Shown piece by piece: positions 1 to 7,853 of a stretch of DNA of 64,000 nucleotides; the first letter of the stretch is position 1, and every line of letters begins with the position of its first letter. Origin of the DNA: Thalassotalea eurytherma (lineage in GTDB: Bacteria; Pseudomonadota; Gammaproteobacteria; Enterobacterales; Alteromonadaceae); NCBI RefSeq assembly GCF_030161415.1, contig NZ_BSSU01000008.1:1-64000 (forward strand), given 5' to 3'. The position numbers and the translations under genes are program-made. The notes under the pieces are model-generated. The model ran no database searches, was not told where the DNA came from, and saw nothing but the letters and a program-made list of their open reading frames with translations.

Positions 1-7
1 ATTCAGG

Positions 8-94
<87 letters not shown>

Positions 95-213
95 ACTTTC
101 TCTGATTACTACATCACGCTTCCCAACGACCTAAGTAATTAGCTAGCCAAACTACCTACCCTACAAGCTAATTGTAATTCCCATAGAATTATTCATGGTT
201 ATATATTAGGCAC

Positions 214-241
214 AAAAAAAGGCCGATTAATCAGCCTTTTT
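214..241. terminator. bidirectional rho-independent terminator
   Basis: An A-run, GGC, an imperfect inner stem GATT/AATC, GCC and a T-run form a hairpin that works on both strands. It lies just past the stop of the leftward Tsx-like gene and downstream of the tRNA-like sequence. Confidence 0.7.
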
Positions 242-258
242 CATTAAATAAGTAATTT

Positions 259-1167
259 CTAGAATGCGTAAGTCACATTAAAGTATTGGGCCACACCTGT
301 CGTATCTACAGGTTTACCGTCGAGTATCGTACCATCTTTCCATTGCGTCATGTCATCATAAAACTTGAGGCCATAACCTACCTTGAAGTTATGGTTAGGC
401 ATGTTGTACCAAACACCTAAGTAAGTTTGTAAAGAAGAATCTGTACGGTATTCCTGTTCAAAAGCTGTACCTTTGTCTAAATCGCTACCAAATTCATAAT
501 CAAAATAGCCTTGGAAGCTCAAAAATGATTTATTTTCAAAATGATAGAATGGTTTATACCAGTTTACATGAAACGCGTAGCCATCCCATTCACCCTCATT
601 AGAGGCGCCATAGTTTTCTCTTATAAAGCGTTTATATAAATTAACACCTGTTTTTCCTAACCAAGGTACGTCGACATCAGCGCCAACACCCAACCAAAAT
701 ACCTTTAAACCACCGGCAGTTGAAGTTTCTGGCAACGGGTTACCATCTTTATCAAACGTCGCACAACCACTAGCACATTCATTATCTGCATAATACAAAT
801 CAGTCGCGATATACCATTCATTTACTGGTCCGACTGATAAATCTTTATCAAATAAATAGTCTAATGAAAATCGTGCTTCAATATCGGCAAAAATATTCGC
901 ACCATTATGAACATCACTATTGTCGTTATTGAAAATATCTTTGAAATCTACATAGCCATATAAGTCTAATGCGCCTGAACGACCGCCAAACTCTACTTCA
1001 AAATACTGGTCATCGAAACTAAATGGACCACCACGCTGATCTTGACCATGATACAAATTTAAATTCATCCACTGATAATCATTTTCATGCTTATCTTCTG
1101 GTACTTCTACCGCCATCGTATTTAACGATACTGCACATACTGATATAGCAAATAATTTTTTTAACAT
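259..1167 (-). CDS. Tsx/OmpK-family nucleoside-specific outer membrane channel
   Basis: 302 residues with an N-terminal signal peptide (MLKKLFAISVCAVSLNTMA, cleavage after about residue 19). The mature part is a beta-barrel built of alternating aromatic strands (LDLYGYVDF, FWLGVGADVDVPW, FLSFQGYFDYEFG) and ends in the C-terminal aromatic YAF typical of BamA-inserted barrels. The pattern and length match the channel-forming Tsx/OmpK family, which lets nucleosides and similar solutes through the outer membrane. Two cysteines in a DNECASGCA segment near residue 132 could form a disulfide in an external loop. The gene is monocistronic and ends at a terminator. The substrate is inferred from the family; no nucleoside gene lies beside it. 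Confidence 0.85.
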   Translation of the reverse strand: MLKKLFAISVCAVSLNTMAVEVPEDKHENDYQWMNLNLYHGQDQRGGPFSFDDQYFEVEFGGRSGALDLYGYVDFKDIFNNDNSDVHNGANIFADIEARFSLDYLFDKDLSVGPVNEWYIATDLYYADNECASGCATFDKDGNPLPETSTAGGLKVFWLGVGADVDVPWLGKTGVNLYKRFIRENYGASNEGEWDGYAFHVNWYKPFYHFENKSFLSFQGYFDYEFGSDLDKGTAFEQEYRTDSSLQTYLGVWYNMPNHNFKVGYGLKFYDDMTQWKDGTILDGKPVDTTGVAQYFNVTYAF

Positions 1168-1320
1168 AACATTTACCCGATATTGTTTTTACAAGTCATT
1201 TACTGGCAACACGAGTAGATTATCAGGTTTACTCTCACAAGGTTGTAGCTAGTACATAGCGTTACATAGTTTTACTCGGCTTCAACAAAACCATTAAATA
1301 AAGTAACATGTAACGACCAA

Positions 1321-1343
1321 TTTCACTGATCAGTTCGGTGAAA
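1321..1343. promoter_or_regulatory. inverted repeat upstream of DUF1653 gene
   Basis: TTTCAC (1321-1326) and GTGAAA (1338-1343) are perfect inverted arms around an 11-base centre that itself contains TGATCA. The repeat ends 37 bases before the DUF1653 start codon, in the divergent gap shared with the Tsx-like gene. It could be an operator or an RNA hairpin. I cannot name a binding protein. Confidence 0.35.
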
Positions 1344-1379
1344 ATATTGACAACAACATGAGTTTAAGGAAGTGTCGAA

Positions 1380-1586
1380 ATGATAAAGTCGGGAAGATAC
1401 CAACACTTTAAAGGTAACTTTTATCAAGTGCTACATGTCGCAAAGCACAGTGAAACAGAAGAGTTGCATGTCGTGTATCAACCAGAATATGGCGATCGTG
1501 AAATTTGGATAAGACCATTAAGTATGTTTGATGAAGAAATTACCCGAGACGGCAAAACAATGAAACGCTTCGCCTTCGTTAACTAA
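1380..1586 (+). CDS. DUF1653 domain protein
   Basis: 68 residues covering the whole family domain: GRYQHFKGNFYQVLHVAKHSE, then LHVVYQPEYGDREIWIRPLSMF and a C-terminal KRFAF. This matches the small DUF1653 family (YRHFKGxxYxV...AxHSET...VVYxxxYG...WxRPxxMF), a compact beta-rich fold of unknown function common in gammaproteobacteria. The start is supported by AAGGAAG eight bases upstream. It converges on the quinone oxidoreductase gene. Function is unknown. Confidence 0.85.
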   Translation: MIKSGRYQHFKGNFYQVLHVAKHSETEELHVVYQPEYGDREIWIRPLSMFDEEITRDGKTMKRFAFVN

Positions 1587-1636
1587 CATCGGTAAGTGGC
1601 ATAAGCATTCAATAACGACTCGCGCATCGTTGGGTG

Positions 1637-2620
1637 TTAGTCGCTATCATCAACAAGTAAAACCACTTTACCAACTGTTTGGTTTTTCTCGAGTAGTTGA
1701 TGGGCTTGGTTCACTTCTGCCCACGAAAACGACTGATAAATATAGGGGACTAACGAACTACCTCGCGCGTAGAGCATTTCGCCAAATTGATTTAGGAACT
1801 GTTCAATTAGCTGGTTTTTATAGTCATCACTGCGATTCCGCAATGTCGAGGCATGAATAGAGACACGTTTAAACAACATTTTTGCGATATCGACAGGCTC
1901 TGTAAAGCGACCACCTAATATCGCTAAAACCACAATTTGAGCATCTTGATTCGCAATATTTATGTTTTTAGCTAAATATGGCCCTGCAACCACGTCGACA
2001 ATAACATCAAATCCATAGCCATTAGCTTTACATTCAGCTTCAAAATCTGTTTCTTTATAATTAATAGCGACATCTGCACCTAGAGATAAACAGGCCTGAC
2101 ACTTTTCTGCTGATGAGGTAGTAACAGCAACAAAACAGCCAAGTGATTTTGCTAAGGTTATCGCTGCAGTGCCAACACCGCTTGCACCAGCATGAATAAG
2201 TACGTTTTTATTGGCTGTTAAATGACCGTAGGAAAACAATGCTTGATAGGCTGTTACAAAAGTTTCAATAAAGCCCGCTCCCTGCGTTATGTCGAAGTGT
2301 TTAGGAAGTTTAATGAGTTGTTTGGCGTGAACATTAACGTACTCGGCATACCCTCCACCAGGCAACAAGGCCATTACGTTGTCGCCAACACTTAACTCAG
2401 TTACCTGACTGCCGATGGCATCAACAGTACCACAAACCTCTAATCCAAGTATTGAAGTGAGGCCTTTGGGAGGTGGGTATTTACCCGCTTTTTGAAGCAG
2501 GTCAGCACGATTAATACCTATGCCAGCTACCTTAACTAGGCATTCATGGTTCGTATATGCTGGTGCAGCCGTTTCTGAAATAGTGAGTTGCTGATTATCG
2601 GTAACTTTAAGGAAGCGCAC
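1637..2620 (-). CDS. NAD(P)H quinone oxidoreductase, zinc-independent MDR family
   Basis: 327 residues of the medium-chain dehydrogenase/reductase superfamily, closest in pattern to the PIG3/TP53I3-type quinone oxidoreductases. The N-terminal GroES-like domain has GINRADLLQKAGKYPPPKG and LGLEVCGTV. The Rossmann half carries HAGASGVGTAAITLAKSLG for NADPH binding. Zinc-ligand cysteines are absent, as expected for quinone reductases. The likely reaction is NADPH-dependent reduction of quinones or enones in the cytoplasm. The start codon is GTG, with AGGTT just upstream, one base after the acylphosphatase stop, so the two genes form a tight pair. Family is confident; the physiological substrate is not. 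Confidence 0.88.
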   Translation of the reverse strand: MRFLKVTDNQQLTISETAAPAYTNHECLVKVAGIGINRADLLQKAGKYPPPKGLTSILGLEVCGTVDAIGSQVTELSVGDNVMALLPGGGYAEYVNVHAKQLIKLPKHFDITQGAGFIETFVTAYQALFSYGHLTANKNVLIHAGASGVGTAAITLAKSLGCFVAVTTSSAEKCQACLSLGADVAINYKETDFEAECKANGYGFDVIVDVVAGPYLAKNINIANQDAQIVVLAILGGRFTEPVDIAKMLFKRVSIHASTLRNRSDDYKNQLIEQFLNQFGEMLYARGSSLVPYIYQSFSWAEVNQAHQLLEKNQTVGKVVLLVDDSD

Positions 2621-2621
2621 G

Positions 2622-2891
2622 TTAACCTATCGAAAAATGATTGAAGTCCTGCCATTCTACCTCTTTCACCTCAACATTTTCTACTTCAGCGTACTCAGAA
2701 CCTTTCATCAACCACTGGGTTAATTGTTCTACATCATTTTTATCACCACAAGCTAGCACTTCAACTGAGCCATCAGACATATTTTTCACATAGCCACTAA
2801 GTGATAAATCTATCGCTTGTTCTTGGGTTGATGCTCTAAAATAAACACCTTGTACTTTCCCTGTGACTTTGGCCTTACAGCATACTCTCAT
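2622..2891 (-). CDS. yccX: acylphosphatase
   Basis: 89 residues, the usual length of the ferredoxin-like acylphosphatase fold. Both signatures are present: VTGKVQGVYFRASTQEQA holds the phosphate-binding loop and catalytic Arg, and LSGYVKNMSDGSVEVLACGD holds the catalytic Asn. The enzyme hydrolyses carboxyl-phosphate bonds such as acetyl phosphate in the cytoplasm. The N terminus carries two cysteines (RVCCKA), which is unusual but not disruptive. It is divergent from rlmI, as E. coli yccX is linked to rlmI, and is followed at once by the quinone oxidoreductase. Confidence 0.92.
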   Translation of the reverse strand: MRVCCKAKVTGKVQGVYFRASTQEQAIDLSLSGYVKNMSDGSVEVLACGDKNDVEQLTQWLMKGSEYAEVENVEVKEVEWQDFNHFSIG

Positions 2892-2981
2892 GCAATTTGC
2901 TCCTTTTAGCTATCAATCATTGCGCCGCTACCACGCAATACATTAAAATTAACCTATCGTAACTTCACTAAGTATAGGCTG

Positions 2982-4172
2982 ATGTCAGCAAAAATTTATT
3001 TAAATAATGGTAGAGAAAAATCATTAAAACGCAAACACCCGTGGGTGTTCTCAAAAGCAGTCAGCAAAATTAAAGGTAAACCGTTATCTGGTGAAACAGT
3101 TGATATTCTTGACGCCAAGGGAAATTGGCTTGCCAGTGGCGCCTATTCACCTGAGTCACAAATTCGTGTCCGTGTTTGGAGTTTTAATCAAGAAGAAATG
3201 ATAGATAGAAATTTTTTCTTACAAAAACTTCAAAATGCTCGGCTTCGTCGCGATTACTTTATTAAGCAAGGTCAACTAACAGGATATCGACTAATTGCTG
3301 GTGAATCAGATAGTATGCCCGGCGTTACCATTGATATTTACGACAACATTATCGTTTGTCAGCTGCTTAGCGCTGGAGCAGATCATCAGCGCCATATCAT
3401 CGTCGACTGTTTAAAAGAGCTTTACCCAGATTTTTATATCTATGAGAGAAGCGATGTAGATGTTCGTAAAAAAGAAGGTTTAGCGCCTTTAGTTGGCTGG
3501 TTAACAGATCCTGCGCCTTCACCAGAAGTTACTATCAATGAACATGGCATCAAGATCTTAGTTAATGTTGAAACCGGTCATAAAACGGGCTTCTACCTAG
3601 ATCAACGCATGGCTAGATTAACCGCTGGTAGCTACGCAAAGGATAAAACAGTCCTGAACTGTTTCTCGTATACGGGTACTTTCGCTGTACATTGTGCGGC
3701 AAACGGCGCTAAATCAGTAACCAACGTAGATGTATCAGATACAGCGCTGACCTTGGCTCAACGAAACCTAGAAGTTAATGGGTTAGAAAATGCACCAGTA
3801 GAACATGTCAAACAAGATGTATTTAAACTGCTCCGAGAATATAAAAAGGAAGGTAAAACCTTTGATATGATCATCTTAGATCCGCCTAAGTTTGTCGATT
3901 CAAAAGCGGCATTAACTCGTGCATGTCGTGGGTATAAAGACATTAATATGATCGCCATGCAGTTATTGAATCCTGGTGGCATTTTAATGACGTTTTCGTG
4001 TTCAGGCTTGCTAGATGCTAACTTATTTCAAAAAGTAGTAGCTGATGCGGCATTAGATGCAAACAAGCAAGCGCATATTGTAGAGCGCACGCAACAAGCG
4101 CACGACCACCCTATTTCTTCAAACTACCCTGAAGGATTTTACCTCAAAGGTTTAGTCTGCCAAGTCTCTTAA
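2982..4172 (+). CDS. rlmI: 23S rRNA (cytosine-1962-C5)-methyltransferase RlmI
   Basis: 396 residues, matching the usual RlmI length. An N-terminal PUA domain (about 1-80; [13 protein letters not shown]) precedes a central EEHEE-like region and a Rossmann SAM-binding methyltransferase domain ([18 protein letters not shown], then NVDVS). Motif IV is DPPKFV and the catalytic cysteine motif is MTFSCSG. The protein modifies C1962 of 23S rRNA using SAM. The start ATG is 90 bases from the divergent acylphosphatase start. The gene ends at a strong terminator. Identification is by motif set and by the rlmI-yccX linkage. Confidence 0.92.
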   Translation: MSAKIYLNNGREKSLKRKHPWVFSKAVSKIKGKPLSGETVDILDAKGNWLASGAYSPESQIRVRVWSFNQEEMIDRNFFLQKLQNARLRRDYFIKQGQLTGYRLIAGESDSMPGVTIDIYDNIIVCQLLSAGADHQRHIIVDCLKELYPDFYIYERSDVDVRKKEGLAPLVGWLTDPAPSPEVTINEHGIKILVNVETGHKTGFYLDQRMARLTAGSYAKDKTVLNCFSYTGTFAVHCAANGAKSVTNVDVSDTALTLAQRNLEVNGLENAPVEHVKQDVFKLLREYKKEGKTFDMIILDPPKFVDSKAALTRACRGYKDINMIAMQLLNPGGILMTFSCSGLLDANLFQKVVADAALDANKQAHIVERTQQAHDHPISSNYPEGFYLKGLVCQVS

Positions 4173-4203
4173 GCAAACGTACGATAACCTAAACTAAAAA
4201 TAG

Positions 4204-4242
4204 AAAAGCCACTGCCTATCTCTCGATAGAAAGTGGCTTTTT
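4204..4242. terminator. bidirectional terminator between rlmI and DLH gene
   Basis: AAAAGCCACT (4204-4213) pairs with AGTGGCTTTT (4232-4241), with an additional inner CTATC/GATAG stem. A-runs and T-runs on the two sides let it serve both convergent genes. Confidence 0.9.
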
Positions 4243-4258
4243 AACGTTTAGTAGTTAG

Positions 4259-5146
4259 TTAAGCGAGTTTTTCTGCAAAAAATGCGATGGTACGGTGCCA
4301 AGCAAGTTCAGCATTTTCTTTATCATAACGACCAGTAGAATCATTATGAAAACCATGCTTAGCATCTTTGTACATATACATTTTGTAATCGACATTATTG
4401 TTTTTTAAATCTTCTTCATACTCTGGCCATGATTTATTCACGCGTGCATCAAGCTCGCCAAGTTGAACCATCAATGGCGCCTTTATATTCTTTCTTAATT
4501 CTTTAGCTGCTGGCGTACCGTAAAAAGGCACCCCTGCTGACAACAAGTCAGATTCAACTGCAGCTAAATAATTGACCATATAACCACCAAAACAAAAACC
4601 AACCGCACCAAGTTTGCCATTACTCAATGGATGTTTTTTTAGAAAATGAGCGGCAGCTAAAAAATCGTATTGTATTTTACCGCGATCTAAGCCGCGCTGA
4701 AGCGTACGTCCTTCATCATCGTTACCCGGATAACCTCCAACAGGAAATAGTGCATCAGGAGCAAAGGCAACAAAGCCAGCTTTTGCGAGTCTTCTTGCGA
4801 CGTCTTTCACATAGGGGTTAAGCCCTCTATTTTCATGAATCACAAGCACAACGGGAAAATTCGCTTTCTTAATAGTCGGCGTTACAAGGTATCCGCGCCC
4901 TTTACCATGACCATCAGGCGACTCAAACTCTTCATATGAGGCAATAATATCTGAGTCGTTAAACGATACTTGCTCAGCTAAAGCGTAATTAGGCAATAAG
5001 GCAGACGTTAACACTGCCATTGAATAACCTACGGCCACCAAGGTGCCAAGTTTTTTCATAAAGGTACGTCTATCCATCCCACCATGGGCATATTCGTCAT
5101 ACCAATCAAACGCTTCTTGTGGAATTTGGTTCGCTTTGTTATCCAT
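4259..5146 (-). CDS. Tat-exported dienelactone hydrolase family protein
   Basis: 295 residues from the chosen start. The longer open frame reaches 5230, but ATG at 5146 has GAGGGA eight bases upstream and leaves a proper N terminus. Residues 24-31 read DRRTFMKK followed by a hydrophobic stretch ending in ALA, which is a twin-arginine export signal. The alpha/beta-hydrolase domain shows the DLH nucleophile elbow GFCFGGYM with cysteine, an acid in GELDAR and a histidine in KHGFHND. The family hydrolyses ester or lactone bonds; periplasmic location follows from the signal. It resembles the YghX-type proteins. The substrate is unknown. It is followed by the rlmI-side terminator and preceded by a TetR gene reading the same way. 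Confidence 0.85.
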   Translation of the reverse strand: MDNKANQIPQEAFDWYDEYAHGGMDRRTFMKKLGTLVAVGYSMAVLTSALLPNYALAEQVSFNDSDIIASYEEFESPDGHGKGRGYLVTPTIKKANFPVVLVIHENRGLNPYVKDVARRLAKAGFVAFAPDALFPVGGYPGNDDEGRTLQRGLDRGKIQYDFLAAAHFLKKHPLSNGKLGAVGFCFGGYMVNYLAAVESDLLSAGVPFYGTPAAKELRKNIKAPLMVQLGELDARVNKSWPEYEEDLKNNNVDYKMYMYKDAKHGFHNDSTGRYDKENAELAWHRTIAFFAEKLA

Positions 5147-5336
5147 TATTTTCCCTCTAGCTATTATTGTTATGGCCTGCTGTTCTAGTGAATCACTGTT
5201 CACACTAGCGTTAACAAAGCAGGTTGTCAAAGTGATGCTAGAAGCTTACGAAATCAATAAAATAAAAGCTCACCTAAGAGACAAAAAATTGGGAATAGAG
5301 CAAAATGTTCAATAAGCTGTTAGGTTAACAAACGAC

Positions 5337-5933
5337 TTAGCGAGCTTGATAACGAGCAAGAAACAAGTCGACAGTTTGTTCTATCAAATAACGTTCTTGT
5401 TGAGCAGAGGGAATGTCAAAACCATAGAGTTTTGGATAAAATATATGTGACTTAAGCTGGTAAACAAATTGTTGTACCGCCAGTGTAAAATCATCTATGA
5501 CAAGCTGTTTATCTTGGCATGCAGCACTAAGAAAATCTTCTAAATAGACATGACAACCTACTTTACTGCCACTTAATTGCTTTGCTAAATCCGGCTGTTG
5601 AAGCATTTGAACAAACGCAATTTTTGCGCCTATCAAGAATTTATCAGACGTGAGTAACTGTACTTCTTTTTCTGCAATCCGCATCAACTGTAATTTAATG
5701 GATTGGCTAGGATTATATGCAACAGCCTCTGTACCTTCTAATGAGCACTTCATACGTTCAATTATTGCATAAAATAACACCTCTTTTGTTTCAAAGTGGT
5801 TATACACAGTACGTTTGGAAACATTAGCGGCTTTAGCAATGTTGTCCATGCTGGTGTGCTCAGCACCATGGACATAAAACAATTGTTCTGCTGCATTTAA
5901 AATATCAAGTTGTTTTTGCTCAGATAACTTCAT
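5337..5933 (-). CDS. TetR/AcrR family transcriptional regulator
   Basis: 198 residues. The N-terminal HTH (about 8-52) has the TetR pattern: ILNAAEQLFYVHGAEHTSMD, IAKAANVSKRTVYNHFETKE. The C-terminal part is an all-helical ligand-binding and dimer domain of unknown specificity. GAGGT precedes the start. The gene is divergent from the lipoprotein metallo-hydrolase at 6055, and a perfect 19-bp palindrome sits in the shared promoter gap. Control of that gene and autoregulation are inferred from this arrangement. The inducer is unknown. Confidence 0.9.
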   Translation of the reverse strand: MKLSEQKQLDILNAAEQLFYVHGAEHTSMDNIAKAANVSKRTVYNHFETKEVLFYAIIERMKCSLEGTEAVAYNPSQSIKLQLMRIAEKEVQLLTSDKFLIGAKIAFVQMLQQPDLAKQLSGSKVGCHVYLEDFLSAACQDKQLVIDDFTLAVQQFVYQLKSHIFYPKLYGFDIPSAQQERYLIEQTVDLFLARYQAR

Positions 5934-6016
5934 AGAGACCTCGAAAAATTCAGCTTTATTATAAAGTATTCAAGAAAAAGTGCACTAGTGAGTTTACTTT
6001 TTATGACCAAACTGAG

Positions 6017-6035
6017 AAACTACACCGTGTAGTTT
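6017..6035. promoter_or_regulatory. palindromic operator, probable TetR binding site
   Basis: AAACTACAC (6017-6025) and GTGTAGTTT (6027-6035) are a perfect nine-base inverted repeat around one central C. The site ends 19 bases before the metallo-hydrolase start and lies between it and the divergent TetR gene. Size and symmetry fit a TetR-family operator; binding is inferred. Confidence 0.7.
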
Positions 6036-6054
6036 ACATTTAGAAGCCAACAAT

Positions 6055-7182
6055 ATGAAAGCCATACTTTGGATTTGCATAATATTTATCTCATTATTGA
6101 TAGGAGCATGCACCCTGAATAATAACCTCGCGAGTCAAGGCAACCAAACATCAACCCAAAGCAGCATATACAAACAGGGGAAGTTTCATAATCATGAACC
6201 AATCTCGCTGGTTGGCTTTTCTAAACTTGGTGGAATGCTCGTTCGATACTTCACCGACAAAAGCGACGAAGCAACACCTAAACAGGTGATTCCAGTTGAA
6301 AAACTATCTCGCCAGTCTCTTGAAGCGTTATCAGACAGCCAACTCCATGTAATCAAATTAGGTCACTCATCGGTTCTATTGAAAGTTTATGGTGAGTATT
6401 GGTTACTTGATCCGGTCTTTTCAAATCGTGCTTCACCCTTCTCATTTTTGGGTCCTAAGCGTTTTCATCAAACACCAATTACCATTGACGAACTGCCTAC
6501 GATTGACCGTGTGCTGATCTCACATAATCATTATGATCATTTAGATAAAAGCAGTGTTGAAAAACTTGCCGACAAAACAATAGAGTTTTTGGTGCCACTT
6601 GGTGTTGGAGAAGACTTAAAACGTTGGGGAGTGAGTCACGAAAAGATTACAGAGTTTGATTGGTGGCAGGAACAAAGCATTAAAAATGGCTTAGTTGCTT
6701 TTACCCCGACTCAACATTTTTCAGGTAGAGCATTAAGTGATGGCAATAACACGTTGTGGGGTTCTTGGGTGATTAAGTCGCATGGAGACCGCTTGTACTT
6801 TGGTGGCGATTCAGGGTACTTCTCTGGTTTTAAAGCCATTGGGGAAAAGTATGGCCCATTTGATTTAACGATGATCGAGACAGGCGCTTATGATAAAGAT
6901 TGGCCAGATGTTCACATGACACCAGAAGAGAGCGTGCAAGCGCACCTAGATGTTAAAGGGAAAGTGATGATGCCTATTCATAATGGTACATTTGATTTGG
7001 CTTTCCATGCCTGGTACGAACCTTTAGAGCGTGTTTATGAGGCTTCAATGACTCAACATGTGCCGTTATTTACGCCAATTGTCGGCCAAGTAAATCAACT
7101 AACACAGAGCATGCCGTCAACACGTTGGTGGAGAGATATTGTAGAGATTTCAGGTGATAAACTTGCCTATAATGTTGAGTAA
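6055..7182 (+). CDS. MBL-fold metallo-hydrolase lipoprotein (NAPE-PLD/UlaG-like)
   Basis: 375 residues. The N terminus has a lipobox, LLIGAC with Cys19, so the mature protein is probably a membrane-anchored lipoprotein. The metallo-beta-lactamase fold shows HNHYDH (His157, His159, Asp161, His162), a further His in PTQHFSG, the bridging Asp in GGDSGYF and the last His in MPIHNGTFDLAFH. This arrangement resembles the UlaG and N-acylphosphatidylethanolamine phospholipase D branch, whose members cleave phosphodiester or lactone bonds with zinc. Envelope location and the lipid-enzyme resemblance suggest a lipid or amide substrate, but this is only inference. A TetR gene and a palindromic operator lie directly upstream. 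Confidence 0.85.
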   Translation: MKAILWICIIFISLLIGACTLNNNLASQGNQTSTQSSIYKQGKFHNHEPISLVGFSKLGGMLVRYFTDKSDEATPKQVIPVEKLSRQSLEALSDSQLHVIKLGHSSVLLKVYGEYWLLDPVFSNRASPFSFLGPKRFHQTPITIDELPTIDRVLISHNHYDHLDKSSVEKLADKTIEFLVPLGVGEDLKRWGVSHEKITEFDWWQEQSIKNGLVAFTPTQHFSGRALSDGNNTLWGSWVIKSHGDRLYFGGDSGYFSGFKAIGEKYGPFDLTMIETGAYDKDWPDVHMTPEESVQAHLDVKGKVMMPIHNGTFDLAFHAWYEPLERVYEASMTQHVPLFTPIVGQVNQLTQSMPSTRWWRDIVEISGDKLAYNVE

Positions 7183-7204
7183 TACCAAACCATAAGCACA
7201 ACAA

Positions 7205-7237
7205 AGCTGATAAAGTCATCGTTTGGCTTATCAGTTT
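7205..7237 (+). terminator. possible weak terminator after the MBL gene
   Basis: AAGCTGATAA and TTATCAGTTT form a ten-base stem with one mismatch and a short T tract, 22 bases past the stop codon. The long AT-rich loop makes it weak. Confidence 0.35.
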
Positions 7238-7288
7238 CAATGTTTTGTTCGCAGTGTCTAAATGCCTAAAACCAAAAAAGGACGGTTA

Positions 7289-7459
7289 TTAGGGGCTGTT
7301 GATCTTTTAGTTTGTAACTCTGTTGCCTTGAAAAAGATGAGATTCGCGGCGCTTAAAGTAATGTTTGGTTGTTCCAAATACACTTTAAGCAACAAAGAAT
7401 ATCGCTTTTCAAGTCAACCCAAAGGGCTTTAGCTAAAATGAAAGATTAACAGCTCCTAG
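7289..7459. mobile_element. MITE-like palindromic element, probably IS5-family derived
   Basis: The ends are GGGCTGTTGATCTTT (from 7293) and, read on the other strand from 7455, GAGCTGTTAATCTTT. They are flanked by TTAG (7289-7292) and CTAG (7456-7459), which fit the YTAR target duplications of some IS5-family groups but are not identical. The two halves match inward as well (TTGAAAA blocks; GCTTAAAGT...TTGG with its complement at the centre), so the element is nearly palindromic end to end. It could fold into one long hairpin. It has no coding capacity. The right end touches the stop codon of the PilZ gene. Assignment to IS5 is inference from the ends. Confidence 0.7.
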
Positions 7460-7755
7460 TCCATCTCTGTGATTTCAATACCGATGAGATAACAATCAGC
7501 ACCTTCTTCCGTAATGCGCACAACTTTACCTTTAGCATCGAATGCATGAACCCCATTGGAAGACGCATCTACGCCAACTTTCACTTGGGTTCCCATTTCC
7601 ATTGGTGTTGGTAATTCTAAGGCCATACCTGTCGCACTTAAGTCACGACATGTGGCTAATACAACTTGGTTAACTTCGTCATCAACCACTGTGACATTAA
7701 CCATGCTATTTACCATCATTCGATAAAAGCCACGCTTATCATCAAAATTGATCAT
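7456..7755 (-). CDS. PilZ domain protein
   Basis: 99 residues, a stand-alone PilZ domain. The c-di-GMP-binding signature is complete: RxxxR as R8-GFY-R12 and DxSxxG as D38-L-S40-A-T-G43. It is a predicted cytoplasmic c-di-GMP receptor that passes the signal to a partner. GGAG lies seven bases before the start. The stop codon TAG overlaps the flank of the palindromic element at 7289-7459. The C terminus (GIEITEMD) looks natural for the family, so the protein was probably not truncated by the insertion. No partner gene is adjacent. Confidence 0.9.
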   Translation of the reverse strand: MINFDDKRGFYRMMVNSMVNVTVVDDEVNQVVLATCRDLSATGMALELPTPMEMGTQVKVGVDASSNGVHAFDAKGKVVRITEEGADCYLIGIEITEMD

Positions 7756-7853
7756 TGCTACTCCATAAAATATGATTCAAATTTGTCCATTCTTTTATAG
7801 CGAGTTGCTAATTAACTGTCAATCAATCATATCATTACAAAATCATAACAAGG

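Noticed and set aside
137-173. AATTAGCT and AGCTAATT as inverted repeats with a 21-base loop
   Set aside because: Short arms in AT-rich DNA, expected by chance; no gene partner.
1630-1860. 76-codon open frame on the + strand over the quinone oxidoreductase 3' end
   Set aside because: Starts beside the DUF1653 stop, but the opposite strand encodes a clear MDR protein; no ribosome site.
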